Below are positions 38,262-47,463 of a DNA stretch of 64,000 bases, in pieces. Source of the stretch: an uncultured Roseiflexus sp. (lineage in GTDB: Bacteria; Chloroflexota; Chloroflexia; Chloroflexales; Roseiflexaceae); the NCBI GenBank assembly GCA_937935075.1, contig CALGYB010000041.1:1-64000 (forward strand), given 5' to 3'. The notes beneath the pieces are model-generated. The model ran no database searches, was not told the DNA's origin, and worked only from the letters and a program-made list of their open reading frames with translations. Position 1 is the first letter of the stretch; every line of letters starts with the position of its first letter. The position numbers and the translations under genes were made by a program.

Positions 38262-38623
38262 TCACATCCCAAGGAGTTGGTTCTTTTGCCCTACCGCCGA
38301 CAGCGGCCGCATCCTGTCGGTATCGGGGATATACCTCTCGTCTACAGATGCGTGTCGCTTTCAGGATCGGGCAATCGCAGCCATCGGTGCAATGCAGCGC
38401 CGCCTCTCCGTCGAGGTTCTTCGCCTGGATCAACAACAGAGGTGCAATCCAGGGGCTGTGAGTGCAGAAAGGAGGTGGCAGGCTCGGAATTGCAGCAAAT
38501 GCCTCGCATATGCGAAAAGGTTCGATGCGGGTAGCCGCCGCGATTGGGATGCTTCGGAAACACATATTTCCGGTACAGATGCTCTGCGCAACAGATTCTC
38601 TAACACAAAGGAGAAGCACCACG
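38262..38623 (+). promoter_or_regulatory. Long 5' leader of livJ
   Basis: About 360 nt with no recognised gene or known riboswitch class. Purine-rich pieces such as AAAGGAGG (38469-38476) and the real livJ ribosome-binding site (AAAGGAGAAG, 38608-38617) are present. The length suggests room for regulation, but no alternative hairpins were proven. Confidence 0.35.
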
Positions 38624-39883
38624 ATGAAACGTATCAGTGCGTTTCTCATCTTTGCGCTGCTGGGCGCACTCCTGGCGGCCTGTGGCGGCGCGCCGGCGGC
38701 GGCGCCTACGGCTGCGCCGACGACTCCGCCTGCAGAAGCGACAGCAGCGCCGGCGCCGCCTTCTGGCGGCATGACCGGCGTGATCAAGATCGCCACCCAA
38801 AGCCCGCTCTCCGGCCCGCAGGCCGCGCTTGGCGTCGGTATTCGCAATGGCGCCGAACTCGGACTCGAGCAGCTTGGCAAGACATTGACCGATATGGGCT
38901 TTACGGTCGAACTGGCGCCGTTCGATGACCAGGCGAAGCCGGAGGTCGGCTCGGCGAACGCCAAGAATATCATTTCCGACAACGACATCCTCTGCCTGGT
39001 CGGGCACCTGAACTCGGGTGTGGCGCTCGCCTCGCTGCCCGACTACCAGGCTGCCAGTCTGGTGATGGTCTCACCGGCCAATACCAACCCGAAGATTACT
39101 GAGAGCGGCTATCCGAACGCCTTCCGCATCGTGGGGCGCGACGATGTGCAGGGCGCAGTCGGCGAGGAGTTCGCCCGCACCGAACTAAACATCAAGAGCG
39201 TCTACATCATCCACGACAAAACCGACTACGGTCAGGGCGTGGCGGAGTTCTTCCGCCAGAACGCCGAGAAGAACGGCATTACGGTGCTGGGCTTCGAGGG
39301 TACTGAAGAGAAGTCGGTGTTCGACTCGATCCTGACCCCCATCCAGGCGGCGAACCCGGATCTGATCTACTTCGGCGGCATTTACGACCAGGCGGCGCCG
39401 CTGTTCAAGCAGGCGCGCGATCGTGGCATCACGGCGGCGTTCCTGGGTCCGGACGGTCTCGACTCGCCGGTGCTGCTTGAAGTTGCCGGCGATGCGGTGA
39501 AGGGCATGTACTACACCTCGGTTGCGGCGCCGGTCAGTCAGTTCCCCGATGCTGCGAAGTTCGCCGAAGACTATCAGGCGAAGTACAACGAGGCGGCGCC
39601 GCCCTTCTCGGCGCAGGCGTATGATGCGGCAGGCATCTGCATCCAGGCGATTGCCAATGCTGCAACGGCAGCCAACGGCAAGCCGACCCGCGCGCAGGTG
39701 CTGGAAGCCATGAAGACCCTGGGCACATTCAAAGGGATTACCGGTTCGTATGAGTTCAATGCTAAAGGCGACCCGGTGAAGGGCGCCTACTTCGTGCTCC
39801 AGGTCAGCACTGAGGCGGGCGCGCCTGCGGAAGTCTGGAACAAGAACGCGGTCGTCAAGCGTCTCGAGATCGCAGCGCCGTAA
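38624..39883 (+). CDS. livJ: Branched-chain amino-acid ABC transporter, substrate-binding lipoprotein
   Basis: 419 residues from ATG 38624 (AAAGGAGAAG upstream). Signal peptide with lipobox LLAAC (Cys20), then a Pro/Ala/Thr-rich linker to about residue 50, so it is lipid-anchored outside the membrane. The mature part is a type I periplasmic-binding fold: IKIATQSPLSGPQAALG, GHLNSGVALASLPDYQ (the ligand-contact loop) and YIIHDKTDYGQGVAEFF. Followed by livHMGF on the same strand. The ligand is probably a branched-chain amino acid, but amides and urea are bound by relatives. Confidence 0.92.
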   Translation: MKRISAFLIFALLGALLAACGGAPAAAPTAAPTTPPAEATAAPAPPSGGMTGVIKIATQSPLSGPQAALGVGIRNGAELGLEQLGKTLTDMGFTVELAPFDDQAKPEVGSANAKNIISDNDILCLVGHLNSGVALASLPDYQAASLVMVSPANTNPKITESGYPNAFRIVGRDDVQGAVGEEFARTELNIKSVYIIHDKTDYGQGVAEFFRQNAEKNGITVLGFEGTEEKSVFDSILTPIQAANPDLIYFGGIYDQAAPLFKQARDRGITAAFLGPDGLDSPVLLEVAGDAVKGMYYTSVAAPVSQFPDAAKFAEDYQAKYNEAAPPFSAQAYDAAGICIQAIANAATAANGKPTRAQVLEAMKTLGTFKGITGSYEFNAKGDPVKGAYFVLQVSTEAGAPAEVWNKNAVVKRLEIAAP

Positions 39884-39917
39884 GGAAGCCCTCTTCAAGC
39901 GTCAGTAGAACCGAATT

Positions 39918-39955
39918 GACCCGAAGTGTCGATGTTGAACACTTCGGGTCTTATC
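39918..39955 (+). terminator. Attenuating hairpin between livJ and livH
   Basis: GACCCGAAGTGT (39918-39929) / ACACTTCGGGTC (39939-39950), 12 bp perfect, followed by TTATC rather than a strong T run. Partial termination here would give more binding protein than permease, a usual arrangement in such operons. Confidence 0.75.
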
Positions 39956-39980
39956 AAAATCAGCGGAAGAGTCACGATTC

Positions 39981-41162
39981 ATGGCAGTTGAAGCAACGAC
40001 AGGTTCGGATCTGGTCATCACCCGTCGCTCCTTTCGCTCGTTTATGAGCGAAGTCTTTGGTCCTCTCCTTCAGGTGTTCCTGTTTGTCATCGGCAGCGCC
40101 GTCGTGCTCGGCGGCATTGTCCTTTTGCTCGCCCTGGCGCTCCGCGGCGCCCGTACCGATATCGATCTGTTGCAGGGTACGATCACGATCCTGCCACAGG
40201 TGATCATCGATGGTCTGGTGCGCGGATTTCTCTACGCCACCATCGCGCTTGGCTATACGATGGTGTATGGCGTGCTAGAGTTCATCAATTTCGCCCACGG
40301 CGAGATCTTCATGGTGGGCGCCTTTGTGGGCGCCTTTTTCAGCGCTGCACTGGCGTCATCGGGCATGCTGACGACCCTCAGCCCGATTCTGTTTGTCATC
40401 GCCGCCGTGTTCCTTGGTATGGCGGTCTCAGGACTCCTGGCGATGTCGATTGAACGGGTCGCCTACCGTCCCTTGCGCGGCGCGCCGCGTCTGGTGCCGC
40501 TGATCTCGGCGATTGGCGTTTCGCTGGTGTTGCAGGACGTGATGCGCATGATCGCCGTCAACACTGGTCTGGGCTTCAATGCGCAGTTCCGCACGCCGGA
40601 CCTCGGGCAGCCGCTGGTGCTGGCGCAAATGCCGATTGCCGACGATCGCACCATACCGGTCAGTATCGATAGCCGCTCGCTGATCTTTATCGTGGTGGCG
40701 ATCATCATGTTGATCGGGCTGAATTATCTGGTCAATATCACCAAACTCGGCAAGGCGATTCGCGCAGTGGCGCAGGACCGACCGGCGGCCAGTCTGATGG
40801 GGATCGACGTGAATCGCGTGATTGCCGTTACCTTTCTGATCGGCGGCGCGCTCGGCGGCGCGGCCGGCATCCTGTTCGGCATGCGCGTTGGTTCGATCAA
40901 CCCCTACGTCGGGTTTCTGCCCGGTCTCAAAGCCTTTACTGCTGCGGTGCTCGGCGGCATCGGCAATATCACCGGCGCAATGGTCGGCGGGATTGTGCTT
41001 GGCTTCCTGGAAGCGTTCGTCGCTTCGTACCTCTCGCTCTTTACCCGCGGGCAATTCTCAGGAGCGAGTTATGCCGACATTGTGGCGTTCAGCATTCTCA
41101 TCCTGATCCTGATCTTCCGGCCTTCCGGCTTGCTGGGCGAAGTGGTGACGCAAAAGGTGTGA
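39981..41162 (+). CDS. livH: Branched-chain amino-acid ABC transporter permease LivH
   Basis: 393 residues. An N-terminal extra hydrophobic segment (about 30-55) precedes the LivH core, which starts at ILPQVIIDGLVRGFLYATIA. GYTMVYGVLEFINFAHGEIFMVGAF is the family hallmark. AIRAVAQDRPAASLMGIDVNR is the cytoplasmic EAA-like loop that contacts the ATPases. About eight membrane segments in the core. Longer than the usual ~300 residues because of the N-terminal addition and the loop at about residues 195-225. Confidence 0.92.
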   Translation: MAVEATTGSDLVITRRSFRSFMSEVFGPLLQVFLFVIGSAVVLGGIVLLLALALRGARTDIDLLQGTITILPQVIIDGLVRGFLYATIALGYTMVYGVLEFINFAHGEIFMVGAFVGAFFSAALASSGMLTTLSPILFVIAAVFLGMAVSGLLAMSIERVAYRPLRGAPRLVPLISAIGVSLVLQDVMRMIAVNTGLGFNAQFRTPDLGQPLVLAQMPIADDRTIPVSIDSRSLIFIVVAIIMLIGLNYLVNITKLGKAIRAVAQDRPAASLMGIDVNRVIAVTFLIGGALGGAAGILFGMRVGSINPYVGFLPGLKAFTAAVLGGIGNITGAMVGGIVLGFLEAFVASYLSLFTRGQFSGASYADIVAFSILILILIFRPSGLLGEVVTQKV

Positions 41163-41166
41163 TCGT

Positions 41167-42531
41167 ATGACAGCAGACAATCGGCAGGTTGGTCAATCGG
41201 CGTCGCTCTGGGGGCAACTCCGCGCTATGGCGGGGCGCGGTCCTGCGCCGTATGTGCTGACTCTGGCGTATGCCGCCATTGTGTCGGCGTTGCTGCTCCT
41301 CAACCCGACAACCGGACTCGGTACCGACATGGTCGTTGTGCTCTTCCTGCTGCTGATGTTCGTGATCTACCGCGCGCCGACCATGCTAGCGTTCAAGCTG
41401 ACGCTTGGCACCATCCTGCTGGCGGTTGTGATGCCGGTCTTTGGCGTGCTCAACCCGTTCTACATCGATGTGGTCACCAAGGCGGGCATGTTTGCCGCGC
41501 TGGCGCTCGGGCTGAATGTGGTGGTCGGGTTTGCCGGTCTGCTCGATCTGGGGTACGTGGCGTTCTTTGCGGTTGGCGCGTATCTGTGGGGCATCTTCAG
41601 TACGCCGCAGATTTCCAATATCGTGCCGGGTATGGAACCGCTGCATGGGTCGTGGTTCTGGCTCTTCCTGGCGATCGGGCTGGCGGTCGGCGCTTTTTTC
41701 GGTGTGCTCCTCGGTCTGCCGGTGCTGCGGCTGCGCGGCGACTACCTGGCGATCGTCACCCTCGGTCTCGGTGAGGTGATCCGCGTGCTGGCGACGAACC
41801 TCGACCGGCCGATCAATATCACGAACGGTGCGCAGGGCATCAAAGATGTGGGGCGGCCGCCGTTGTTCATCGAGCCGTTGTTTCAGTCGCTGGGGATTAC
41901 GATTTCGCGGTTGCAGGAGTATCAACTCTATTTCTATTTCCTGGTGCTGCTGGTGCTCGCGCTTACGGTGTTCGTCGTCCATCGGCTGAACGACTCGCGC
42001 ATCGGACGCGCGTGGACGGCCATCCGCGAGGATGAAACCGCCGCAATTGCGATGGGTATTCCGCTGGTGCGGATGAAACTGCTGGCATTCGCCGTTGGTG
42101 CGTCGTTTGCGGGCACGATGGGGGTGATCTTCAGCGCGCTGCAAACGTTCATCAATCCGCCGACGTTCGATCTGCTGCGGTCGATTGGTATTCTGTCGAT
42201 GGTCATTCTTGGCGGGATGGGGAGCATCCCCGGTACGATGCTCGGCGCGGTGATCGTGACTCTGCTCGATCTGCAACTGCTGCCGCGTATCGCCAATGAA
42301 CTGGCGGCGCTTCAGCGGCGCGGCGTGCCGATTCCGTCGTGGTTCGATCCGGCGCAGTATCAGCGCCTGCTCTTCGGGTTGCTGCTCGTGATCATGATGA
42401 TTTTTCGACCAGAGGGCTTGCTGCCGGAGGATCGTCGCCGTCAGGAGTTGCACCACGACGAACCTGAACCGGCCCCAGAGGCAAAGACATCCCCCGCGGT
42501 TCCAGAGTCTGCACAAAGCGTTGAAGGGTAA
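41167..42531 (+). CDS. livM: Branched-chain amino-acid ABC transporter permease LivM
   Basis: 454 residues, starting four bases after livH. Core motifs: ALALGLNVVVGFAGLLDLGYVAFFAVGAY, LRGDYLAIVTLGLGEVIRV, and AWTAIREDETAAIAMGIP as the ATPase-contact loop. Two or three extra N-terminal helices precede the core, as is common for LivM. A charged C-terminal tail (EDRRRQELHHDEPEPAPEAK) extends past the last helix. Confidence 0.92.
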   Translation: MTADNRQVGQSASLWGQLRAMAGRGPAPYVLTLAYAAIVSALLLLNPTTGLGTDMVVVLFLLLMFVIYRAPTMLAFKLTLGTILLAVVMPVFGVLNPFYIDVVTKAGMFAALALGLNVVVGFAGLLDLGYVAFFAVGAYLWGIFSTPQISNIVPGMEPLHGSWFWLFLAIGLAVGAFFGVLLGLPVLRLRGDYLAIVTLGLGEVIRVLATNLDRPINITNGAQGIKDVGRPPLFIEPLFQSLGITISRLQEYQLYFYFLVLLVLALTVFVVHRLNDSRIGRAWTAIREDETAAIAMGIPLVRMKLLAFAVGASFAGTMGVIFSALQTFINPPTFDLLRSIGILSMVILGGMGSIPGTMLGAVIVTLLDLQLLPRIANELAALQRRGVPIPSWFDPAQYQRLLFGLLLVIMMIFRPEGLLPEDRRRQELHHDEPEPAPEAKTSPAVPESAQSVEG

Positions 42532-42542
42532 GAGGGTTTGTT

Positions 42543-43337
42543 GTGGCGCTTCTGGAAGCAAAACATGTTACCAAGCAGTTCGGCGGCCTCACAGCGGTGA
42601 ACGATGTATCGCTCACGATTGAGGCGGGCAGCATCGTCAGCGTGATCGGTCCCAACGGCGCCGGGAAGACGACGTTTTTCAACGTGCTGACCGGCATCTA
42701 TAAACCGACGAGCGGGGCGATCGTGTTCGATGGCAAAGATATTACCGGTTTGCGTCCCGACCAGATTACGGCGCTGGGCATCTGCCGGACGTTCCAGAAC
42801 ATTCGTCTGTTCAATGCGATGACTGTGCTCGAGAATGTGCTGGTGGGCATGCATACGCGCCTGAATGCCGGTTTGTGGCAGATTCTCTTTGGCACTCCTG
42901 CCGTTCGCGCCGAGGAGCGGGCGTCGCTCAACCGTGCACGCGAGTTGCTCAAGTTCGTCAATCTCGATCATCAGCGTAACCAACTGGCGCGCAATCTTCC
43001 CTACGGCGATCAGCGTCGCCTGGAGATTGCACGGGCGCTGGCGGCGTCGCCGAAATTGATCCTGCTCGATGAGCCGACGGCCGGCATGAATCCGCAGGAG
43101 ACCGCCGAGGCGACGGAATTGATCCGGCGGCTGCGCGATGAATTGGGTATCACCGTCGTTTTGATCGAACACGATATGCGGGTGGTGATGACGATTTCAG
43201 AGCGCATCACCGTGCTCGACTATGGCACCAAGATTGCTGAAGGGCTTCCCGACGAGATCCGCTCCAACCCGCGCGTGATCGAAGCCTACCTGGGCAAGGG
43301 CGCCGCCGCCCATGGGGTGGAACAGGTGGGAGGTTGA
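42543..43337 (+). CDS. livG: Branched-chain amino-acid ABC transporter ATPase LivG
   Basis: 264 residues with a GTG start at 42543 (AAGAGG upstream). Walker A GPNGAGKTT near residue 38, signature NLPYGDQRRLEIARAL (an LPYG... signature typical of LivG) and Walker B LILLDEPTAGMNPQE. The long insertion between Walker A and signature (LFNAMTVLENVLVGMHTRL...) is characteristic. The last codons overlap the start of a degenerate seven-base array. Confidence 0.93.
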   Translation: MALLEAKHVTKQFGGLTAVNDVSLTIEAGSIVSVIGPNGAGKTTFFNVLTGIYKPTSGAIVFDGKDITGLRPDQITALGICRTFQNIRLFNAMTVLENVLVGMHTRLNAGLWQILFGTPAVRAEERASLNRARELLKFVNLDHQRNQLARNLPYGDQRRLEIARALAASPKLILLDEPTAGMNPQETAEATELIRRLRDELGITVVLIEHDMRVVMTISERITVLDYGTKIAEGLPDEIRSNPRVIEAYLGKGAAAHGVEQVGG

Positions 43338-43401
43338 TGGTGAATGTGGAAAGGTGAAAGGGGACAGGGGGAGGGTTGAAGGTCGCAGGTGGAGGCTGGT
43401 C
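43332..43401. repeat. Degenerate seven-base array between livG and livF
   Basis: Ten consecutive 7-base units, each starting with G: GGTTGAT, GGTGAAT, GTGGAAA, GGTGAAA, GGGGACA, GGGGGAG, GGTTGAA, GGTCGCA, GGTGGAG, GCTGGTC. The 205-bp livG-livF gap is unusually long for a liv operon and is made largely of this repeat-like DNA. Confidence 0.6.
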
Positions 43402-43506
43402 GCGCCCGTATGCCGGCGAGACGCCCGCGCTCCCGGTGAGCAGAAGGGAGGGCTGGTCGCCGGCAAACTGTGGGGATTGAAGGCGCTGAGGATAAGCAGG
43501 CGCTCG

Positions 43507-43541
43507 AACCCCTCACCCATCGTTCTCAGTTCTTGGTTCTC
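43507..43541. repeat. Seven-base array occupying the livF ribosome-binding position
   Basis: AACCCCT, CACCCAT, CGTTCTC, AGTTCTT, GGTTCTC, followed by one T and the livF ATG. No Shine-Dalgarno-like purine run is present within 30 bases. Confidence 0.6.
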
Positions 43542-43542
43542 T

Positions 43543-44256
43543 ATGCCGCTTCTCGAACTCAAAAACGTCCATACCTACTATGGCAGCATCCACGCCCTGA
43601 AAGGGATCTCACTCTCGGTGGAAGAGGGTGAGATTGTCACGCTGATCGGCTCGAATGGCGCTGGCAAGAGCACAACCTTGCGCACGATTTCGGGGCTGCT
43701 GAAACCCAGGCAGGGCGAGGTGCTGTTCAGAGGCGAACGGATTGATCACCTGCCGCCGCACAAGATCGTCGAGATGGGCGTCATTCAGTCGCCGGAAGGG
43801 CGCCGTATCTTTCCACGCCTGACGGTGCGCGAGAACCTGGAAGTCGGTGCGTTTCTCCGCAACGACAAAGCTGAAATTGCCAGAGATATGGAGCGGGTAT
43901 TTCACCTGTTCCCGCGTCTGTATGAGCGTCTCAACCAGCGCGGCGGCACCCTTTCCGGCGGTGAACAGCAGATGCTGGCGATCGGACGGGCATTAATGGG
44001 TCGTCCACGGGTGCTCCTCCTCGATGAGCCGTCGATGGGTCTCGCGCCGGTGCTGGTCGAGCAGATTTTCAGCATCATTGGCGACATCAACGCCCAGGGA
44101 ACGACGATCCTGCTTGTGGAGCAGAACGCGCTCATGGCGCTGGCAATCGCCCATCGCGGCTATGTGCTGCAAACGGGGGAGATCGTTCTGGCAGATACCG
44201 CAAACGCGCTGCGTGAGAATAAACTTGTCCAGCATGCGTACCTCGGCATAGGGTAG
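43543..44256 (+). CDS. livF: Branched-chain amino-acid ABC transporter ATPase LivF
   Basis: 237 residues from ATG 43543, the standard length and N-terminus (MPLLELKNVHTYYGSIHALK). Walker A GSNGAGKST, the LivF hallmark VIQSPEGRRIFPRLTVRENL, signature LSGGEQQMLAIGRALM, Walker B VLLLDEPSMGLAP, and the switch His replaced by LVEQNA as usual for LivF. The frame is open upstream to 43312 but that part is repeat DNA. The ribosome-binding region is replaced by a heptamer array. Confidence 0.92.
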   Translation: MPLLELKNVHTYYGSIHALKGISLSVEEGEIVTLIGSNGAGKSTTLRTISGLLKPRQGEVLFRGERIDHLPPHKIVEMGVIQSPEGRRIFPRLTVRENLEVGAFLRNDKAEIARDMERVFHLFPRLYERLNQRGGTLSGGEQQMLAIGRALMGRPRVLLLDEPSMGLAPVLVEQIFSIIGDINAQGTTILLVEQNALMALAIAHRGYVLQTGEIVLADTANALRENKLVQHAYLGIG

Positions 44257-44308
44257 GGCGCAGCAGACCTGCCTCCAACAGCGCTGTTGCTTGTGAAATG
44301 ATGCGTGT

Positions 44309-44872
44309 ATGAGGTTGCGCCTGCTTTTTGCAACGGTGGGGCTGGCGCTTGCTGGTTCGTTGGCGGTCATGTTCGCCTTGATCAGCGGAACGAACATATC
44401 TGGAGCGCGCGACGAACAGATGCGCGCTGAGCAGATATGGTACGCGCAGCCTCGCAATCACTACCGGATCGTCATTCGGCAGCGGACGCGCACCGGCGTC
44501 TGCGAACAGGATCTCGAAATCCGCGACGACCGCGTGCAGATGGTGCACCTCAATCAGTGTGCGCAACCTCCGATCTGGACAGTGCCCCGCCTCTTCAGTT
44601 GGGTGAAGCAGCTTAGCCAACCTGCTGGCCTCTGTTACCCTTCGTCCCTTCAGTGCACCTGTCGTGTTTCCACGCACCTGCAGGTTCTGTTCGATCCACA
44701 ATCGGGATATCCCAAACAGGTTCTCTACGAATGGGGGTTGCGCCCAAACTAGGAAAACCTGCACTACTGGCAATCGCTCGTGTTCGATAGCAATGGGATT
44801 GACTGCGCCCGGCGTGCGCGGGGTGGCGGTGCAGTCGAGTTGACCGTCGTCTCGTTGATGCCTCTTCCCTGA
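44309..44872 (+). pseudogene. DUF6174-like secreted protein interrupted by an amber codon
   Basis: From ATG 44309 a signal-anchor (LLFATVGLALAGSLAVMFAL) precedes a domain with YRIVIRQRT, CEQDLEIRDDRV and VLFDPQSGYPKQVLYEW, the pattern of DUF6174 (a D..GYP motif followed by a final strand). A TAG at 44750-44752 stops it after 147 codons. The same frame then continues for 39 more codons (ENLHYWQSLVFDSNGID ... ELTVVSLMPLP) to a TGA at 44870, the ending expected for the family. A single change from TGG would create the stop. The truncated form may still be made. Confidence 0.65.
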
Positions 44873-44887
44873 CCTGCAAAACGTGGC

Positions 44888-47443
44888 TTATTCGAGAATC
44901 TCCCGCGGCACCCGCGGCAGAATCGTCGCCACCACGTCGTAACTGATCGTCCCCAGCCACCCGGCAACCTCGTCAGCCGTGATCCGCTCATCGCCCTGTG
45001 CGCCAATCAGCGTGACGAGGTCGCCGCGCTGGACGCCAGGAATGTTGGTGACATCGATCATCGCATAGTCCATACAGATTCGCCCGACGATTGGTGCACG
45101 CTGGCCGCGCACCAGCACCGCGCGCCACGCCGGCGCCCGCCGTAGACCATCGGCGTATCCTACCGGGATCGTTGCAATGCGGGAGGCGTGCCGGGTCACG
45201 AATGTTCCGCCATACGACACCGGCGTTCCAGGTGGAAGGTCACGCACCTGCGCAACCTCGGCGTGAAACGAAAGCGCCGGGCGCAGTGCCGGCGGCAGCG
45301 GCGTCGATGGCGAAGGCGCCAGCCCGTAGCAGGCAATACCAGGGCGCACCATGTCGAATCGCGCTGCCGGCAGACGCAACAGTGCTGCGCTGTTGGCGGC
45401 ATGGACGAGTGGCGGGCGCAAGCCAGCGGATGTGATTGTTTCCAGTGCTGCGCAAAAGCGGTTGAGTTGCGCTTCTGCGGCGCTCAGGTCGGCGGCGTCG
45501 GCATCGGCAAAATGGGTGTACAATCCCTCGACGCGCACACCCGGCATAGCGGCAAGCGTCTGCAAAAACGGTCCCAACTCCTCAACGCTCAGTCCGGTAC
45601 GCGCCATGCCGGTATCCACCTCGATGTGCACAGTGATGTTCAACCCGGTCTCTGTCGCTGCGGCGCATGCGCGGGCAGTATCCGGATCAAAGACAGTAAT
45701 GGCGACACCCAGTCGCGCCGCGTGCGCCACCTGCCATGGCGGAGTGTAGCCGAGCACCAGAATGGGCGCGCCGATCCCGGCTTCCCGCAGGGTTCGCGCC
45801 TCGCCGAGCGTCGCCACTGCCAGCGTTGTTGCGCCGCCAGCCAGCGCAGCGCGCGCGGCGCGCACCGCACCGTGACCGTAGGCGTCCGCCTTGAGCACCG
45901 CCATGAGCGGCACACCGGCAATCGCGCGCAGTGCGCGCACATTGTCGCGGATCGCGTCCAGATCGATCCGCACCCACGTCGGGCGGTCGGGATCGGCGAT
46001 GCGCGTCGCACGCCATCCGGCATCCTGACGAACCAGCGCCTGCGCAACGTTCACCGACGGAGCGACCAGTGCTGCAACCAGGCGTTCCAGGCGTGCAGCA
46101 GCGCCGCCGCACACCAGGATCAGATCGCCTGCGCCGAGGTCCGAGGGAATGGCGTCGAGCGCCGCCGTGATCGTGTGAACGACTGTCACCGGCAGATCGG
46201 GACGCAGCCGTTGCACTGCGCGGATTACCGGCGTTCCGGCATCGCCTTTCCAGACCAACACATCGGCGACCTGCGCTGCGAGTCTGCCGATAGCCGCGTA
46301 CATGTCGCCCCCTGCGTCAGGATCGTCACTGTCGGCAGGGAGGTCTCCCAGCACTGCAATCCGGCGTTGTGCCGGGAGCGCTGCCAGGGTGCGCAGCGCT
46401 GCCAGCATCGCCGCCGGTTCAGCGCCGATGGTATCGTCAAGGAGCAGTGCGCCGTTGCGCACCGGGTGCGGACGCAGACGACCCGCAGGCGGCTCGACGT
46501 GCGTCAGCCGTGCAGCGGCTCGCTCCAGGCTCATCCCGCACGCCAGCCCTGCGCCTACTGCCGCCAGCGCCGCGCCGACTGCCGGTTCGCCGATCAGCGG
46601 AATGACGGTATCGACCGACGCGCCGCGATACAACAGGCGTATGTGGGCGCCGTCAAGACCATACCGGCGCACCTCCGCACGCAGATCGCACCCGGCGCCG
46701 GTTCCGAATGTCAGCACCTGAGCGTGGGTCATCGCGCGCAGCGCCGCCACCGCCGGATCGTCGCCATTGAGCACAACCCATCCGTCGTCGGGCAACGCTG
46801 CAGCCAGCGTCCCAAACTCGCGCACCAGCCCGGCCACCGAGCCAAATGCCGACAGACGCATTGGGCTGGCGGATGTCATCACCGCCACATGCGGCGGAAA
46901 CAGCGCCGTCAGGCGCTGGAGTTCGCCGGGATACGCCGTCCCATATTCCAGCACAGCGAAGCGGTGATTATCCCGAAGACGCGCAAGCGACACCGGTAGC
47001 CCAATCAACGAATTGAAACTGCGGCGGCTGCGGAATGTCGGTGCAATGCCCGCCAGAACCGCAGCAATGGCGCGGGTTGCCGATGTTTTGCCGACGCTGC
47101 CGGTCACACCGACGACCAGCGGCGCAACCTGGCGCAACCGGGCGGATGCCCAGCGTGCTGCGAGCAGCGCCGGGTCATCGGCGATAATCACCGTAGTTGT
47201 GGCGCTTACCGTCGGCGGGGTTTCACAGACGACGCCAGCAGCGCCGGAAGCCAGCGCATCGGCGATATACGCATGACCATCGTTGCGTGGGGTGCGAAGC
47301 GCAAGGAACAATTCCCCCGCACCCGTCAGCCGCGAGTCATACGAAAAACCGGTGAAACGGCGCGCAACCGGGGGCGCTGCCAGCCGCCCGCCAGCCGCCA
47401 GGAGGTCGTCAAGGTCGATCATCCCGTTCTCCCGTCGCAACAT
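44888..47443 (-). CDS. MurF-like ligase / alanine racemase fusion
   Basis: 851 residues (or 844 from the Met at 47422). The N-terminal half is a Mur ligase: VGVTGSVGKTSATRAIAAVL (P-loop) near 112 and AVLEYGTAYPGELQ. MurF normally adds D-Ala-D-Ala to the UDP-MurNAc-tripeptide. The YNAN motif of MurF reads LDDTIGAEPAAM here, and the usual TNVGPAHL reads TSASPMRL, so this half is divergent. The C-terminal half (from about 480) is a complete alanine racemase: VLKADAYGHGAV (PLP Lys near 516), VDTGMARTGL, SYGGTFVT (catalytic Tyr) and VGRICMDYAMIDVT. Similar fusions are known from Bacteroidetes. Both activities serve peptidoglycan precursor synthesis. Confidence 0.88.
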   Translation of the reverse strand: MLRRENGMIDLDDLLAAGGRLAAPPVARRFTGFSYDSRLTGAGELFLALRTPRNDGHAYIADALASGAAGVVCETPPTVSATTTVIIADDPALLAARWASARLRQVAPLVVGVTGSVGKTSATRAIAAVLAGIAPTFRSRRSFNSLIGLPVSLARLRDNHRFAVLEYGTAYPGELQRLTALFPPHVAVMTSASPMRLSAFGSVAGLVREFGTLAAALPDDGWVVLNGDDPAVAALRAMTHAQVLTFGTGAGCDLRAEVRRYGLDGAHIRLLYRGASVDTVIPLIGEPAVGAALAAVGAGLACGMSLERAAARLTHVEPPAGRLRPHPVRNGALLLDDTIGAEPAAMLAALRTLAALPAQRRIAVLGDLPADSDDPDAGGDMYAAIGRLAAQVADVLVWKGDAGTPVIRAVQRLRPDLPVTVVHTITAALDAIPSDLGAGDLILVCGGAAARLERLVAALVAPSVNVAQALVRQDAGWRATRIADPDRPTWVRIDLDAIRDNVRALRAIAGVPLMAVLKADAYGHGAVRAARAALAGGATTLAVATLGEARTLREAGIGAPILVLGYTPPWQVAHAARLGVAITVFDPDTARACAAATETGLNITVHIEVDTGMARTGLSVEELGPFLQTLAAMPGVRVEGLYTHFADADAADLSAAEAQLNRFCAALETITSAGLRPPLVHAANSAALLRLPAARFDMVRPGIACYGLAPSPSTPLPPALRPALSFHAEVAQVRDLPPGTPVSYGGTFVTRHASRIATIPVGYADGLRRAPAWRAVLVRGQRAPIVGRICMDYAMIDVTNIPGVQRGDLVTLIGAQGDERITADEVAGWLGTISYDVVATILPRVPREILE

Positions 47444-47463
47444 ACCAGACCAGCATAATGTAC

